Below are positions 1-5,534 of a DNA stretch of 10,939 bases, in pieces. Position numbers and translations under genes: made by a program. Position 1 is the first letter of the stretch, and each line of letters starts with the position of its first letter. This stretch comes from Actinomycetota bacterium (GTDB lineage Bacteria > Actinomycetota > Thermoleophilia > UBA2241). Below the pieces are notes generated by a model. The model did no database searches. It worked only from the letters and a program-made list of their open reading frames with translations, and was not told the DNA's origin. Where the stretch lies: contig JAAYBE010000187.1 in the NCBI GenBank assembly GCA_012719015.1, positions 1 to 10,939 on the forward strand, written 5' to 3'.

Positions 1-4
1 CCGG

Positions 5-33
5 TTGACAAGCTCCGCATCCGGCCGTAACGT
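5..33 (+). promoter_or_regulatory. Probable sigma-70-type promoter for the Rrf2-met operon
   Basis: A perfect -35 hexamer TTGACA (5-10) is followed by a 17-base spacer and a -10 box TAACGT (28-33, TAnnnT type). Transcription would start near position 40, exactly at the edge of the inverted repeat at 40-57, and about 43 bases upstream of the GTG start of the Rrf2 gene. The spacing is ideal and the -35 is consensus, so this is the best promoter in the window. It probably drives the regulator and the downstream metY-metX-metW genes; that reach is inferred from the tight co-directional layout. Confidence 0.75.
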
Positions 34-39
34 CCCTCT

Positions 40-57
40 CCCTACCGACAAGTAGGG
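40..57. promoter_or_regulatory. Inverted repeat, probable operator of the Rrf2 regulator
   Basis: CCCTAC (40-45) and GTAGGG (52-57) form a perfect 6-bp inverted repeat around the 6-base centre CGACAA. It lies at the predicted transcription start, just downstream of the -10 box. A bound protein there would block initiation or promoter clearance. Rrf2-family dimers bind short dyads of comparable size, and an Rrf2 gene follows at once, so autoregulation of the operon is the simplest reading. Binding itself is inferred. Confidence 0.6.
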
Positions 58-82
58 ATCCGACGGCCGACGCGGGAGTCAC

Positions 83-535
83 GTGGCGCATCTCTCCACC
101 AAGAGCGAGTACGCGATCCGGGCGCTCGTCGGGCTCGCGCTCGCGGACGGCGCCGGACCGGTCCCGGCGCGCGACATCGTCGCCTTCACCGGAGTGCCGC
201 CCAAGTACCTCGAGCAGGTCATGGCGGCCCTGCGGAAGGGCGGCCTCGTCGAGAGCCGGCGTGGCAAGGGCGGCGGATATCTGCTGGTCGTCGATCCTGC
301 GAGCGTGAGCTTCGCGGACGTGATCGACCTCATCGACGGCCGGGGAGCAGGATCGGCCGCGCTCGCCGGACCGCCGGCCGCCGCCGGCGGACGGGTGCAG
401 GAGGGCGGCCAGGCCGAGGCTCTGGTCGCCCCGGTCTGGCGCGAGGTGCGCGAGTGCGCCCGCGCCATCCTCGGCTCGGCCACGATCGCCGCCGCCGCCG
501 CGCGCGCCACACGGGCGCCCATGTACCACATCTGA
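83..535 (+). CDS. Rrf2-family transcriptional regulator, non-Fe-S (CymR-like) type
   Basis: A 150-residue winged-helix DNA-binding protein. Residues 1-70 match the Rrf2 pattern: an N-terminal SEYAIRALVGLA helix, the recognition-helix segment GVPPKYLEQVMAALRKGGLV, and the wing RRGKGGGYLL. IscR and NsrR ligate an Fe-S cluster through three cysteines in the region after the dimerisation helix. Here that stretch is a Gly/Ala/Pro-rich linker (about residues 87-108) without cysteine, and the only Cys is in the C-terminal helix (VRECARAIL). It is therefore unlikely to hold a cluster. With metY starting 16 bases after the stop, a role as a cysteine/methionine-responsive repressor like CymR is likely but inferred. 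The GTG start has a GGGAG element (74-78) close upstream; this is a typical length for the family. Confidence 0.88.
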   Translation: MAHLSTKSEYAIRALVGLALADGAGPVPARDIVAFTGVPPKYLEQVMAALRKGGLVESRRGKGGGYLLVVDPASVSFADVIDLIDGRGAGSAALAGPPAAAGGRVQEGGQAEALVAPVWREVRECARAILGSATIAAAAARATRAPMYHI

Positions 536-551
536 CAGGAGCGGAGCAGCC

Positions 552-1847
552 ATGACGGACACCGAGACGCGGTCGCAAGGTTTCGAGACCCTCGCCCTGC
601 ACGGCGGGCAGGAGCCGGACCCGGCGACCAACGCCCGCGCCGTGCCCATCTACCAGACGACGTCGTACGTGTTCGACGACGCCGACCATGCGGCCGACCT
701 CTTCAGCCTGAAGGAGCCGGGGAACATCTACACGCGCATCATGAACCCGACCACCGACGTCCTTGAGAAGCGTGTCGCCGCGCTCGAGGGCGGGGTCGGC
801 GCGCTGGCCCTGGCCTCGGGATCCTCGGCGGTCACGTTCGCGATCCTCAACATCGCCGGCGCCGGCGACCACGTCGTCAGCGCCAACAGCCTGTACGGCG
901 GCACGTACAACCTGTTCGTGCACACGTTGCCGCGGCTCGGGGTGGAGGTGGAACTCGTCGACCCGGTCGACCCCGAGAACTTCCGTCGCGCCGTCAGGCC
1001 GTCCACCAAGCTGCTGTACGCCGAGACGGTCGGGAACCCCAAGCTCGACACCCTCGACATCCGTGCCGTGGCCGACGTCGCCCATGAGGCCGGTGTCCCG
1101 CTGGTCGTGGACAACACGATGGCGACGCCGTACCTCATCCGGCCGCTCGACCACGGCGCCGACGTCGTGGTGCACTCGGCCACCAAGTTCATCGGCGGCC
1201 ACGGCACCTCCATCGGCGGCGTCGTGGTCGACGCCGGCCGGTTCGACTGGTCGCAGAACGACAGGTTCCCGGGACTGGTGGAGCCGGACGCCAGCTATCA
1301 CGGGCTGCGCTTCCACGAGGCGCTCGGGCCGCTCGCCTACATCACCAGGCTGCGGGTGGACCTGTTGCGCGACGTCGGCGCCACGCTCTCGCCGTTCAAC
1401 GCGTTCCTCTTCCTCCAGGGGCTGGAGACGCTGCCCCTGCGCATGGAGCGCCACAGCGCCAACGCGCTGGCGGTCGCGCAGTTCCTGGAGGCGCATCCCA
1501 AGGTGACCTGGGTGCTGTACCCGGGGCTCGAGTGCCACGCCACGCACGGGACCGCCTGCAGGTATCACCATCGCGGGCTGTTCGGCGCGATCGTCGGGTT
1601 CGGCATCGCCGGCGGCCGGGAGGCAGGCCGGCGTTTCGTGGAGAGCACCCGGCTCTTCTCGCACCTCGCCAACATCGGCGACGCCAAGTCGCTCGCCATC
1701 CACCCGGCGACGACGACGCACTCGCAGCTCACCGCCGAGGAGCAGCGGGCGACCGGCGTCACGGACGACTTCGTGCGCCTGAGCGTCGGGCTCGAGACCA
1801 TCGACGACATCGTCGCCGATCTCGAGCAGGCGCTCGCCAGAGCGTGA
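552..1847 (+). CDS. metY: O-acetylhomoserine sulfhydrylase (Cys/Met metabolism PLP enzyme)
   Basis: A 431-residue member of the Cys/Met-metabolism PLP-dependent family (fold type I). It probably makes homocysteine from O-acetylhomoserine and sulfide in the cytoplasm. Visible landmarks are ALHGGQEPDPATNARAVPIY at the N-terminus, YTRIMNPT (phosphate-site region), ASGSSA, the NSLYGGTYNLF loop, VVDNTMATPYL (Asp contacting the pyridine nitrogen), and the Schiff-base lysine in HSATKFIGGHG at residue 212 (codon 1185-1187). The total length of about 430 and the segment between the PLP lysine and HYHRGLFGAI favour MetY over cystathionine gamma-synthase, which is usually about 380 residues. The ATG start has GGAG (543-546) five bases upstream. 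The gene sits between the regulator and metX, so the pair supplies and consumes the acylated homoserine. Cystathionine gamma-synthase activity cannot be fully excluded. Confidence 0.93.
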   Translation: MTDTETRSQGFETLALHGGQEPDPATNARAVPIYQTTSYVFDDADHAADLFSLKEPGNIYTRIMNPTTDVLEKRVAALEGGVGALALASGSSAVTFAILNIAGAGDHVVSANSLYGGTYNLFVHTLPRLGVEVELVDPVDPENFRRAVRPSTKLLYAETVGNPKLDTLDIRAVADVAHEAGVPLVVDNTMATPYLIRPLDHGADVVVHSATKFIGGHGTSIGGVVVDAGRFDWSQNDRFPGLVEPDASYHGLRFHEALGPLAYITRLRVDLLRDVGATLSPFNAFLFLQGLETLPLRMERHSANALAVAQFLEAHPKVTWVLYPGLECHATHGTACRYHHRGLFGAIVGFGIAGGREAGRRFVESTRLFSHLANIGDAKSLAIHPATTTHSQLTAEEQRATGVTDDFVRLSVGLETIDDIVADLEQALARA

Positions 1848-1884
1848 GACGAGGACGCTCAGCGGCGCCGCCGGACGCGTCGGG

Positions 1885-1890
1885 TAGAAT
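1885..1890 (+). promoter_or_regulatory. Possible internal -10 box ahead of metX
   Basis: TAGAAT at 1885-1890 lies in the metY-metX gap and resembles an actinobacterial -10 hexamer. A start about seven bases downstream would fall at 1897, almost on the alternative metX ATG at 1901. No recognisable -35 hexamer lies 16-18 bases upstream, so it may be chance. It would allow metX-metW expression independent of the operon promoter. Confidence 0.25.
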
Positions 1891-1948
1891 CGCCGACGTC
1901 ATGAGCGGGAAGAGGCCCACAACGCGCAAGGAGATCGGCGACGTCGCC

Positions 1949-3103
1949 ATGGGGTTCGACGACGACGCCGGCAGCGCCGGCATCGTCCGCACCAGGCATG
2001 TGACGTTCGATCGCCCGGGTCAGGAACTGCCGCTGGAGGGCGGCGGCGTCCTGGCTCCGTTCACGCTCGCCTACGAGACCTACGGGTCGCTCAACGAACG
2101 CCGCGACAACGCCATCCTCGTCACGCACGCCCTCTCCGGCAACGCGCACGTCGCCGGGCGACACGACGTCGCCGACAAGCGTCCGGGCTGGTGGGACATG
2201 CTGATCGGTCCGGGCAAGGGGCTCGACACCGACAGGTACTTCGTGATCTGCGCGAACGTGATCGGCGGCTGCGGCGGGAGCACGGGCCCTTCCTCCGTGG
2301 ATCCGGCGACGGGCAGGCCCTTCGGCACCGACTTCCCGATGATCACCATCAAGGATATGGTGAACGCACAGGTGCGGCTGCTGGACCACCTCGGAGTCGA
2401 CAAGCTGCTCGCCGCCGTGGGTGGGTCGATGGGCGGCATGCAGGTGCTCGAGCTCGCCGTGTCCCACCCGGACAGGACGCACCTCTGCGTCCCGATGGCG
2501 ACCGCGGCGCGTCAGCCCACCATGGCGATCGCCTTCAACGAGGTCGGCCGCCAGGCGATCATGGCCGACCCCGACTGGCAGGGCGGCCACTACTACGGCG
2601 GCAGGTCGCCGGCCAAGGGCCTCAGCGTGGCGCGTATGGTCGGTCACATCACGTATCTGAGCGACGAGGCCATGGAGGAGAAGTTCGGCCGTCGCCTGCA
2701 GGACATCCACGACTATACGTTCACCTTCTCGGCCGACTTCGAGGTGGAGAGCTACCTGCGTTATCAGGGCCTGAGCTTCACCAACCGGTTCGACGCCAAC
2801 ACCTACCTCTACATCACGCGCGCCCTGGACTACTTCGACCTCACCCGCCGGCACGGCACGCTCGTGAAGGCGTTCGAGGCCGTCAAGGCACGGTTCCTGG
2901 TCATGGGCTTCAGCAGCGACTGGCTGCATCCACCCTATCAGCTCAAGGAGATCGTCAGCGCGCTGCGCGCCACGCAGAGGCACGTCAGCTACTACGAGGT
3001 CGAGAGCCACTTCGGCCATGACGCATTCCTGCTCGAGCGCGAGAAGATGGAGGGCATCATCGCGGCCTTCCTCTCGAGCGGCTCGAAGTCGTACCACAGA
3101 TGA
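1949..3103 (+). CDS. metX: Homoserine O-acetyltransferase (MetX-type alpha/beta hydrolase)
   Basis: An alpha/beta-hydrolase-fold acyltransferase that activates homoserine with acetyl-CoA, supplying MetY. Numbered from the ATG at 1949 it has 384 residues, close to the usual 370-385. The landmarks are LAYETYGSLN, the oxyanion region HALSGNAHVAG, and the nucleophile elbow GGSMGGMQ with Ser160 (codon 2426-2428). The catalytic Asp324 is in FSSDWLHPPYQ and the catalytic His357 in FGHDAFLLE, so the triad is intact. An in-frame ATG at 1901 would add MSGKRPTTRKEIGDVA but lacks a clear ribosome site; AAGGAG (1928-1933) is 15 bases before ATG 1949, longer than optimal, so the start is uncertain. Some MetX-type enzymes use succinyl-CoA, and specificity cannot be settled by eye. 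The stop nearly abuts metW. Confidence 0.93.
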   Translation: MGFDDDAGSAGIVRTRHVTFDRPGQELPLEGGGVLAPFTLAYETYGSLNERRDNAILVTHALSGNAHVAGRHDVADKRPGWWDMLIGPGKGLDTDRYFVICANVIGGCGGSTGPSSVDPATGRPFGTDFPMITIKDMVNAQVRLLDHLGVDKLLAAVGGSMGGMQVLELAVSHPDRTHLCVPMATAARQPTMAIAFNEVGRQAIMADPDWQGGHYYGGRSPAKGLSVARMVGHITYLSDEAMEEKFGRRLQDIHDYTFTFSADFEVESYLRYQGLSFTNRFDANTYLYITRALDYFDLTRRHGTLVKAFEAVKARFLVMGFSSDWLHPPYQLKEIVSALRATQRHVSYYEVESHFGHDAFLLEREKMEGIIAAFLSSGSKSYHR

Positions 3104-3112
3104 GGGGGCCGC

Positions 3113-3712
3113 GTGACGCGACGCATCGACCATGAGCTCATCGAGGGTCTCGTGCCCGAGGGCGCGACGGTGCTCGACCTCGCCTGCGGGGAGGGCGATC
3201 TGCTCGACAAGCTCATCACGCGCAAGCACGTGCACGGCAGCGGGGTCGAGATCGACCAGTCCGCGGTGGAGAAGTGCGTGGCCCGCGGCCTCTCCGTGTT
3301 CCACGGCGACCTCGACGCCGGGCTCGCCGATTTCTCCGACCAGTCTCACGACATCGTCATCCTGAGTCTCAGTCTCCAGCAACTGCGCCGGCCACGGATG
3401 ATCGTGCGCGAGATGGTACGGGTCGGTCGTCTCGCCATCGTCAGCTTCCCCAACTTCGCCCACTGGATCCCGCGCGCCTACCTCGCGTTGCGGGGCCGCA
3501 TGCCGATGTCCCGTGACCTGCCGTACCAGTGGTGGGACACGCCCAACATCCATCTGTGCACGATCACGGACTTCCGCAGCCTCTGTCGCGCGGAGGGGCT
3601 CTGCATCGAGCACACTTTCTACCTGGCGTCGCTCGACAAGGACCCGCCGGCGCGCCTCGCCGTGCCCAACCTCACGGCGCGCATCGCCGTCTTCGCGGTC
3701 TCGCGCTGCTGA
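3113..3712 (+). CDS. metW: Methionine biosynthesis protein MetW (SAM-methyltransferase-like)
   Basis: A 199-residue class I methyltransferase-like protein. The SAM-binding loop VLDLACGEGDLL (residues 20-31) and the acidic residue at the end of strand 2 (GVEID, Glu46) are intact. MetW hallmarks follow: FHGDLDAGLADF, SLSLQQLRRP, IVSFPNFAHW, GRMPMSRDLPYQWWDTPNIHLCTI. MetW is regularly encoded directly after metX and is needed for, or stimulates, homoserine acylation in some bacteria; its methyl acceptor is not established. The GTG start follows the metX stop by nine bases, with GAGGGGG (3102-3108) as the ribosome site overlapping that stop, so the two are probably translationally coupled. The conserved tryptophans and PNIHLCTI motif distinguish it from generic methyltransferases. 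Confidence 0.93.
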   Translation: MTRRIDHELIEGLVPEGATVLDLACGEGDLLDKLITRKHVHGSGVEIDQSAVEKCVARGLSVFHGDLDAGLADFSDQSHDIVILSLSLQQLRRPRMIVREMVRVGRLAIVSFPNFAHWIPRAYLALRGRMPMSRDLPYQWWDTPNIHLCTITDFRSLCRAEGLCIEHTFYLASLDKDPPARLAVPNLTARIAVFAVSRC

Positions 3713-3763
3713 TGTCACGCGGCGCGCCCCGGCCGCCGTGTCGAGCCGCGCCGCTTCGCCCAC

Positions 3764-3786
3764 GAGAGACGGTTTTTCCGTCGCTC
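3764..3786 (+). terminator. Hairpin after metW, terminator candidate
   Basis: GAG-A-GACGG (3764-3772), loop TTTTT, and CCGTC-G-CTC (3778-3786) form an eight-base-pair stem with one A/G mismatch. It starts about 50 bases after the metW stop. There is no T-tract behind it, so termination would be weak or Rho-assisted. It overlaps the presumed -35 region of the next gene, so an alternative role as a protein-binding dyad for the cold-shock gene promoter is possible. Confidence 0.4.
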
Positions 3787-3796
3787 CAAACGCGGG

Positions 3797-3802
3797 TACA
3801 CT
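3797..3802 (+). promoter_or_regulatory. Probable -10 box of the cold-shock gene
   Basis: TACACT at 3797-3802 within GGGTACACTGT fits the actinobacterial -10 pattern. The -35 region at the right distance is T-rich (TTTTTC, 3773-3778, 18-base spacer), far from consensus. The transcript would begin near 3809 and have a leader of about 100 nucleotides, in keeping with the long leaders of many cold-shock mRNAs. Confidence 0.45.
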
Positions 3803-3804
3803 GT

Positions 3805-3858
3805 CCCCACGCCGTGCGCCTCAGGAGGCCGGCGCGGGGGACGGACGCTGTGCGTCCG
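3805..3858 (+). promoter_or_regulatory. Structured mRNA leader of the cold-shock gene (two stem-loops)
   Basis: The first element pairs CCCC-A-CGCCG (3805-3814) with CGGCG-C-GGGG (3830-3839), and a short inner GCC/GGC helix (3818-3820 with 3827-3829) is possible. The second pairs CGGACGC (3842-3848) with GCGTCCG (3852-3858) across a TGT loop. They occupy most of the leader between the presumed start site and the AAAGGAG ribosome site at 3898-3904. Such structure could work as a temperature- or Csp-responsive leader; that role is inferred, since GC-rich DNA forms hairpins readily. Confidence 0.4.
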
Positions 3859-3911
3859 CTCAAGCCGCCGAGCGCCTTCGTGATGCGCATCGAGATCAAA
3901 GGAGAAGCAAC

Positions 3912-4184
3912 GTGCCTCAAGGGAAAGTCAAGTGGTTCTCGACCGAGAAGGCCTACGGTTTCATCGAACAGGAGAACGGCAACGACATCTTCGTCCATGT
4001 CACCGGTTTGGCCGCCGGCGTGGCCGCGATCGACAAGGACCAGATGGTCGAGTACGAGGTCGAACAGGGGCGCAAGGGTCCGCAGGCTGCGAACGTCCGT
4101 CCCGTGACTGCGGCGCCGAAGCCGGCCGACGAGCCGCAGTCTGAGTCCGCGGTCGAGGGCGAGCACGAGGCCGAGATCGAGTAG
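3912..4184 (+). CDS. Cold-shock-domain protein with acidic C-terminal tail
   Basis: A 90-residue protein of which residues 1-67 are a cold-shock domain: PQGKVKWFSTEKAYGFIEQ, NDIFVHVT and VEYEVEQGRKGPQAANVRP. It should bind single-stranded RNA or DNA as a chaperone or antiterminator. The RNP2 strand (DIFVHVT) is nearly canonical. In RNP1 the usual KG(F/Y)GFI reads KAYGFI (residues 13-18), so the second glycine position is alanine. After the domain comes a tail of about 23 residues rich in Glu and Pro, absent from the common 66-70-residue family members. The GTG start is well supported by AAAGGAG (3898-3904), seven bases upstream. The upstream frame extends much further but lies across metW and has no family similarity. 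Confidence 0.9.
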   Translation: MPQGKVKWFSTEKAYGFIEQENGNDIFVHVTGLAAGVAAIDKDQMVEYEVEQGRKGPQAANVRPVTAAPKPADEPQSESAVEGEHEAEIE

Positions 4185-4270
4185 GCCGCCCGTGCTCGCA
4201 CCCGGTCGGCCGCCTGAGGTGCGTCCACGGGCCGGCCGGCTCCATCGTCGTTCCATCGTCGGCAGGGCGG

Positions 4271-4282
4271 GTCTGCGCAGAC
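4271..4282. repeat. Perfect 12-bp palindrome upstream of the MBL-fold gene
   Basis: GTCTGCGCAGAC reads identically on both strands. It ends four bases before the ribosome site AGGAGG (4287-4292) of the MBL-fold gene. It may be a regulator site or a small hairpin near the ribosome site. Nearby, TCCATCGTCG occurs twice in tandem with one extra T between the copies (about 4240-4260). The rest of the 114-base gap shows no clear promoter. Confidence 0.4.
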
Positions 4283-4298
4283 ACCCAGGAGGCAAGCC

Positions 4299-4937
4299 AT
4301 GCTCGAGAACGTTCACTGGCTGGGTCACGATTCGTTCCGCTTCGACGGGAGCGTGACCGTCTACGTCGACCCGTGGAAGCTGCCGACGGGACAGCCTCCG
4401 GCCGACGTGATCCTCGTCACCCACGACCACTTCGACCACCTGAGCCTGCCGGACATCAAGGCCGTCGCGGGGCCGGGCACCGTCGTGGTCGGCCCGGCGT
4501 CGGTGACCAGTCAGGTCGAGGGCATGTCCACGGTCACCGTGGCTCCGGGCGAGAGCACCGAGGCTGCGGGAGTGGCGGTCGAGGCCGTGCCCGCCTACAA
4601 CCTCGACAAGTTCCGCGAGCCGGGCGTCCCGTTCCATCCGCGGGAGGCCGGCTACGTGGGCTACGTCTTCACGCTCGACGGGGTGCGCTACTACCACGCC
4701 GGCGACACCGACGCGGTGCCGGAGATGCGTGAGGTGCGGTGCGACGTAGCCCTTCTGCCCGTCAGCGGCACCTACGTCATGACGCACGACGAGGCCTGCG
4801 GCGCCTGCGACATGGTCACCGCCGCGGTCGCCGTGCCGATGCACTACGGCGACATCGTGGGCGACGCCGGCGACGCCGAGGCGTTCCGCGCCGGGTGCAG
4901 CCTCCCGGTGACGCTGCTGCCCCTCGAGGGCGGCTGA
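4299..4937 (+). CDS. Metallo-beta-lactamase-fold hydrolase (UlaG/UPF0173-like)
   Basis: A 212-residue MBL-fold protein of the short, single-domain UlaG/YtkL-like type. The metal site is visible: THDHFDH gives His42, His44, Asp46 and His47, AGDTD in YYHAGDTDAVPE supplies the bridging Asp, and PMHYGD near residue 183 the last His. The N-terminal GHDSFRF and VYVDPWKL segments match the 'GH(A/D)SF...DPW' opening of the UlaG-like group. It is therefore probably a cytosolic two-metal hydrolase. The substrate is unknown; relatives include ascorbate-6-phosphate lactonase, but no ascorbate genes are present. The ATG start has a consensus AGGAGG (4287-4292) six bases upstream. The next gene, the peroxiredoxin, follows after 139 bases, so co-transcription is possible but not shown. 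Confidence 0.88.
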   Translation: MLENVHWLGHDSFRFDGSVTVYVDPWKLPTGQPPADVILVTHDHFDHLSLPDIKAVAGPGTVVVGPASVTSQVEGMSTVTVAPGESTEAAGVAVEAVPAYNLDKFREPGVPFHPREAGYVGYVFTLDGVRYYHAGDTDAVPEMREVRCDVALLPVSGTYVMTHDEACGACDMVTAAVAVPMHYGDIVGDAGDAEAFRAGCSLPVTLLPLEGG

Positions 4938-5076
4938 GCGGCACTGCCGCAGGGCGCCGCCCGACCGGTCTGGCCACGGAGCGGTCCGTTTCGCGGCGCG
5001 CCGGGCTCGGGTAAGCACACGGGCAGACAAGGCCGGCCCCACCGGGGTCGCGCCGCCGACCGTGGAGGAGGGGCGG

Positions 5077-5526
5077 ATGCTCAAGGAGGGCGACAAGGCG
5101 CCGGCGGTCACCGGCGTCTCCTACGACGGGACCAGCTTCGATCTCGGCGCGCCGGGCAGGCGCACGGTCCTCTTCTTCTACCCGAAGGCCAACACCGGCG
5201 GCTGAACGACCGAAGCCGTTGAGTTCAACGGTCTGCTGGACGAGTTCGCGGCCCTGGACGCCCAGGTGATCGGCGCGAGCGTGGACAAGCCTGAGGCCAA
5301 CGCCCGCTGGGCGGAGAAGCACGGACTCAGGATGCCGCTGGTCAGCGACCACGGCGAGCACGTCGTGGCGAGCGCGTTCGGCGTGGCGCGGCCCAGGGTC
5401 GGCGTCGCCAAGCGCACCACGTGGATCATCGACCCGGACGGGACGCTGCGTCGGGTCTACCCCGCCGTGAAGCCCAAGGGGCACGCGGCGACGGTGCTGG
5501 CCGACTGTCGGGAGATCTGGGGCTGA
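5077..5526 (+). CDS. Bcp/PrxQ-type peroxiredoxin with in-frame TGA at the peroxidatic position (probable selenoprotein)
   Basis: Reading the TGA at 5203-5205 as selenocysteine gives one continuous 149-residue peroxiredoxin, the usual Bcp length. Residues 1-42 (MLKEGDKAPAVTG..., VLFFYPKANTGG) and 44-149 (TTEAVEFNGLLDEF, VIGASVDK, WAEKHGLRMPLVSD, RTTWIIDPDG) are in the same frame. Residue 43 is exactly where the family has its peroxidatic cysteine (YPK..TPGCTTEA). It would reduce hydroperoxides with thioredoxin or a similar donor. The usual Bcp resolving cysteine five residues later is Val48, and the only other Cys is Cys144. AGGAGG (5066-5071) precedes ATG by five bases. The alternative is a nonsense-mutated pseudogene, disfavoured by the exact position, undamaged frame and stem-loop following the TGA. 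Naive annotation would give only a fragment from GTG 5266. Selenoprotein members of this family are known in other bacteria. Confidence 0.85.
5206..5239 (+). promoter_or_regulatory. Candidate bacterial SECIS element downstream of the UGA
   Basis: CCGTTG (5216-5221) pairs perfectly with CAACGG (5226-5231) around the loop AGTT (5222-5225). Directly below, G5215 can pair with C5233 leaving U5232 bulged, and CCG (5210-5212) can pair with TGG (5237-5239) across an internal loop. Sixteen bases separate the UGA from the loop, and a G is the second loop base. These match the described features of bacterial SECIS hairpins read by SelB: close behind the UGA, within the coding region, and with a G among the first loop bases. 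The element also encodes TEAVEFNGLL. No folding program was run. Confidence 0.65.
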
Positions 5527-5534
5527 GGATGCGA

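Noticed and set aside
1..82. SAM (S-box) riboswitch ahead of the methionine operon
   Set aside because: The leader from the predicted start site is only about 43 bases, too short, and no S-box core is present.
330..1721. Long minus-strand open frame opposite metY
   Set aside because: Its product is a low-complexity Arg/Gly/Val-rich string with no family motif. It mirrors the metY codon pattern in GC-rich DNA.
1859..3763. 634-codon minus-strand frame opposite metX and metW
   Set aside because: Shadow of two strongly recognisable plus-strand genes; no start signal and no domain pattern.
3672..5111. 479-codon minus-strand frame opposite the cold-shock and MBL-fold genes
   Set aside because: Shadow frame; both plus-strand genes have complete motifs and ribosome sites.
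5077..5205. Peroxiredoxin as a nonsense-mutated pseudogene
   Set aside because: The stop falls precisely at the catalytic Cys position, the frame and motifs are intact on both sides, and a SECIS-like stem follows. It remains the main alternative and could be settled by looking for selA-D.
5266..5526. Independent 86-residue gene starting at GTG 5266
   Set aside because: It is the C-terminal part of the peroxiredoxin. It lacks its own ribosome site and would be half a thioredoxin fold. The frame is continuous with the upstream half except for the TGA.
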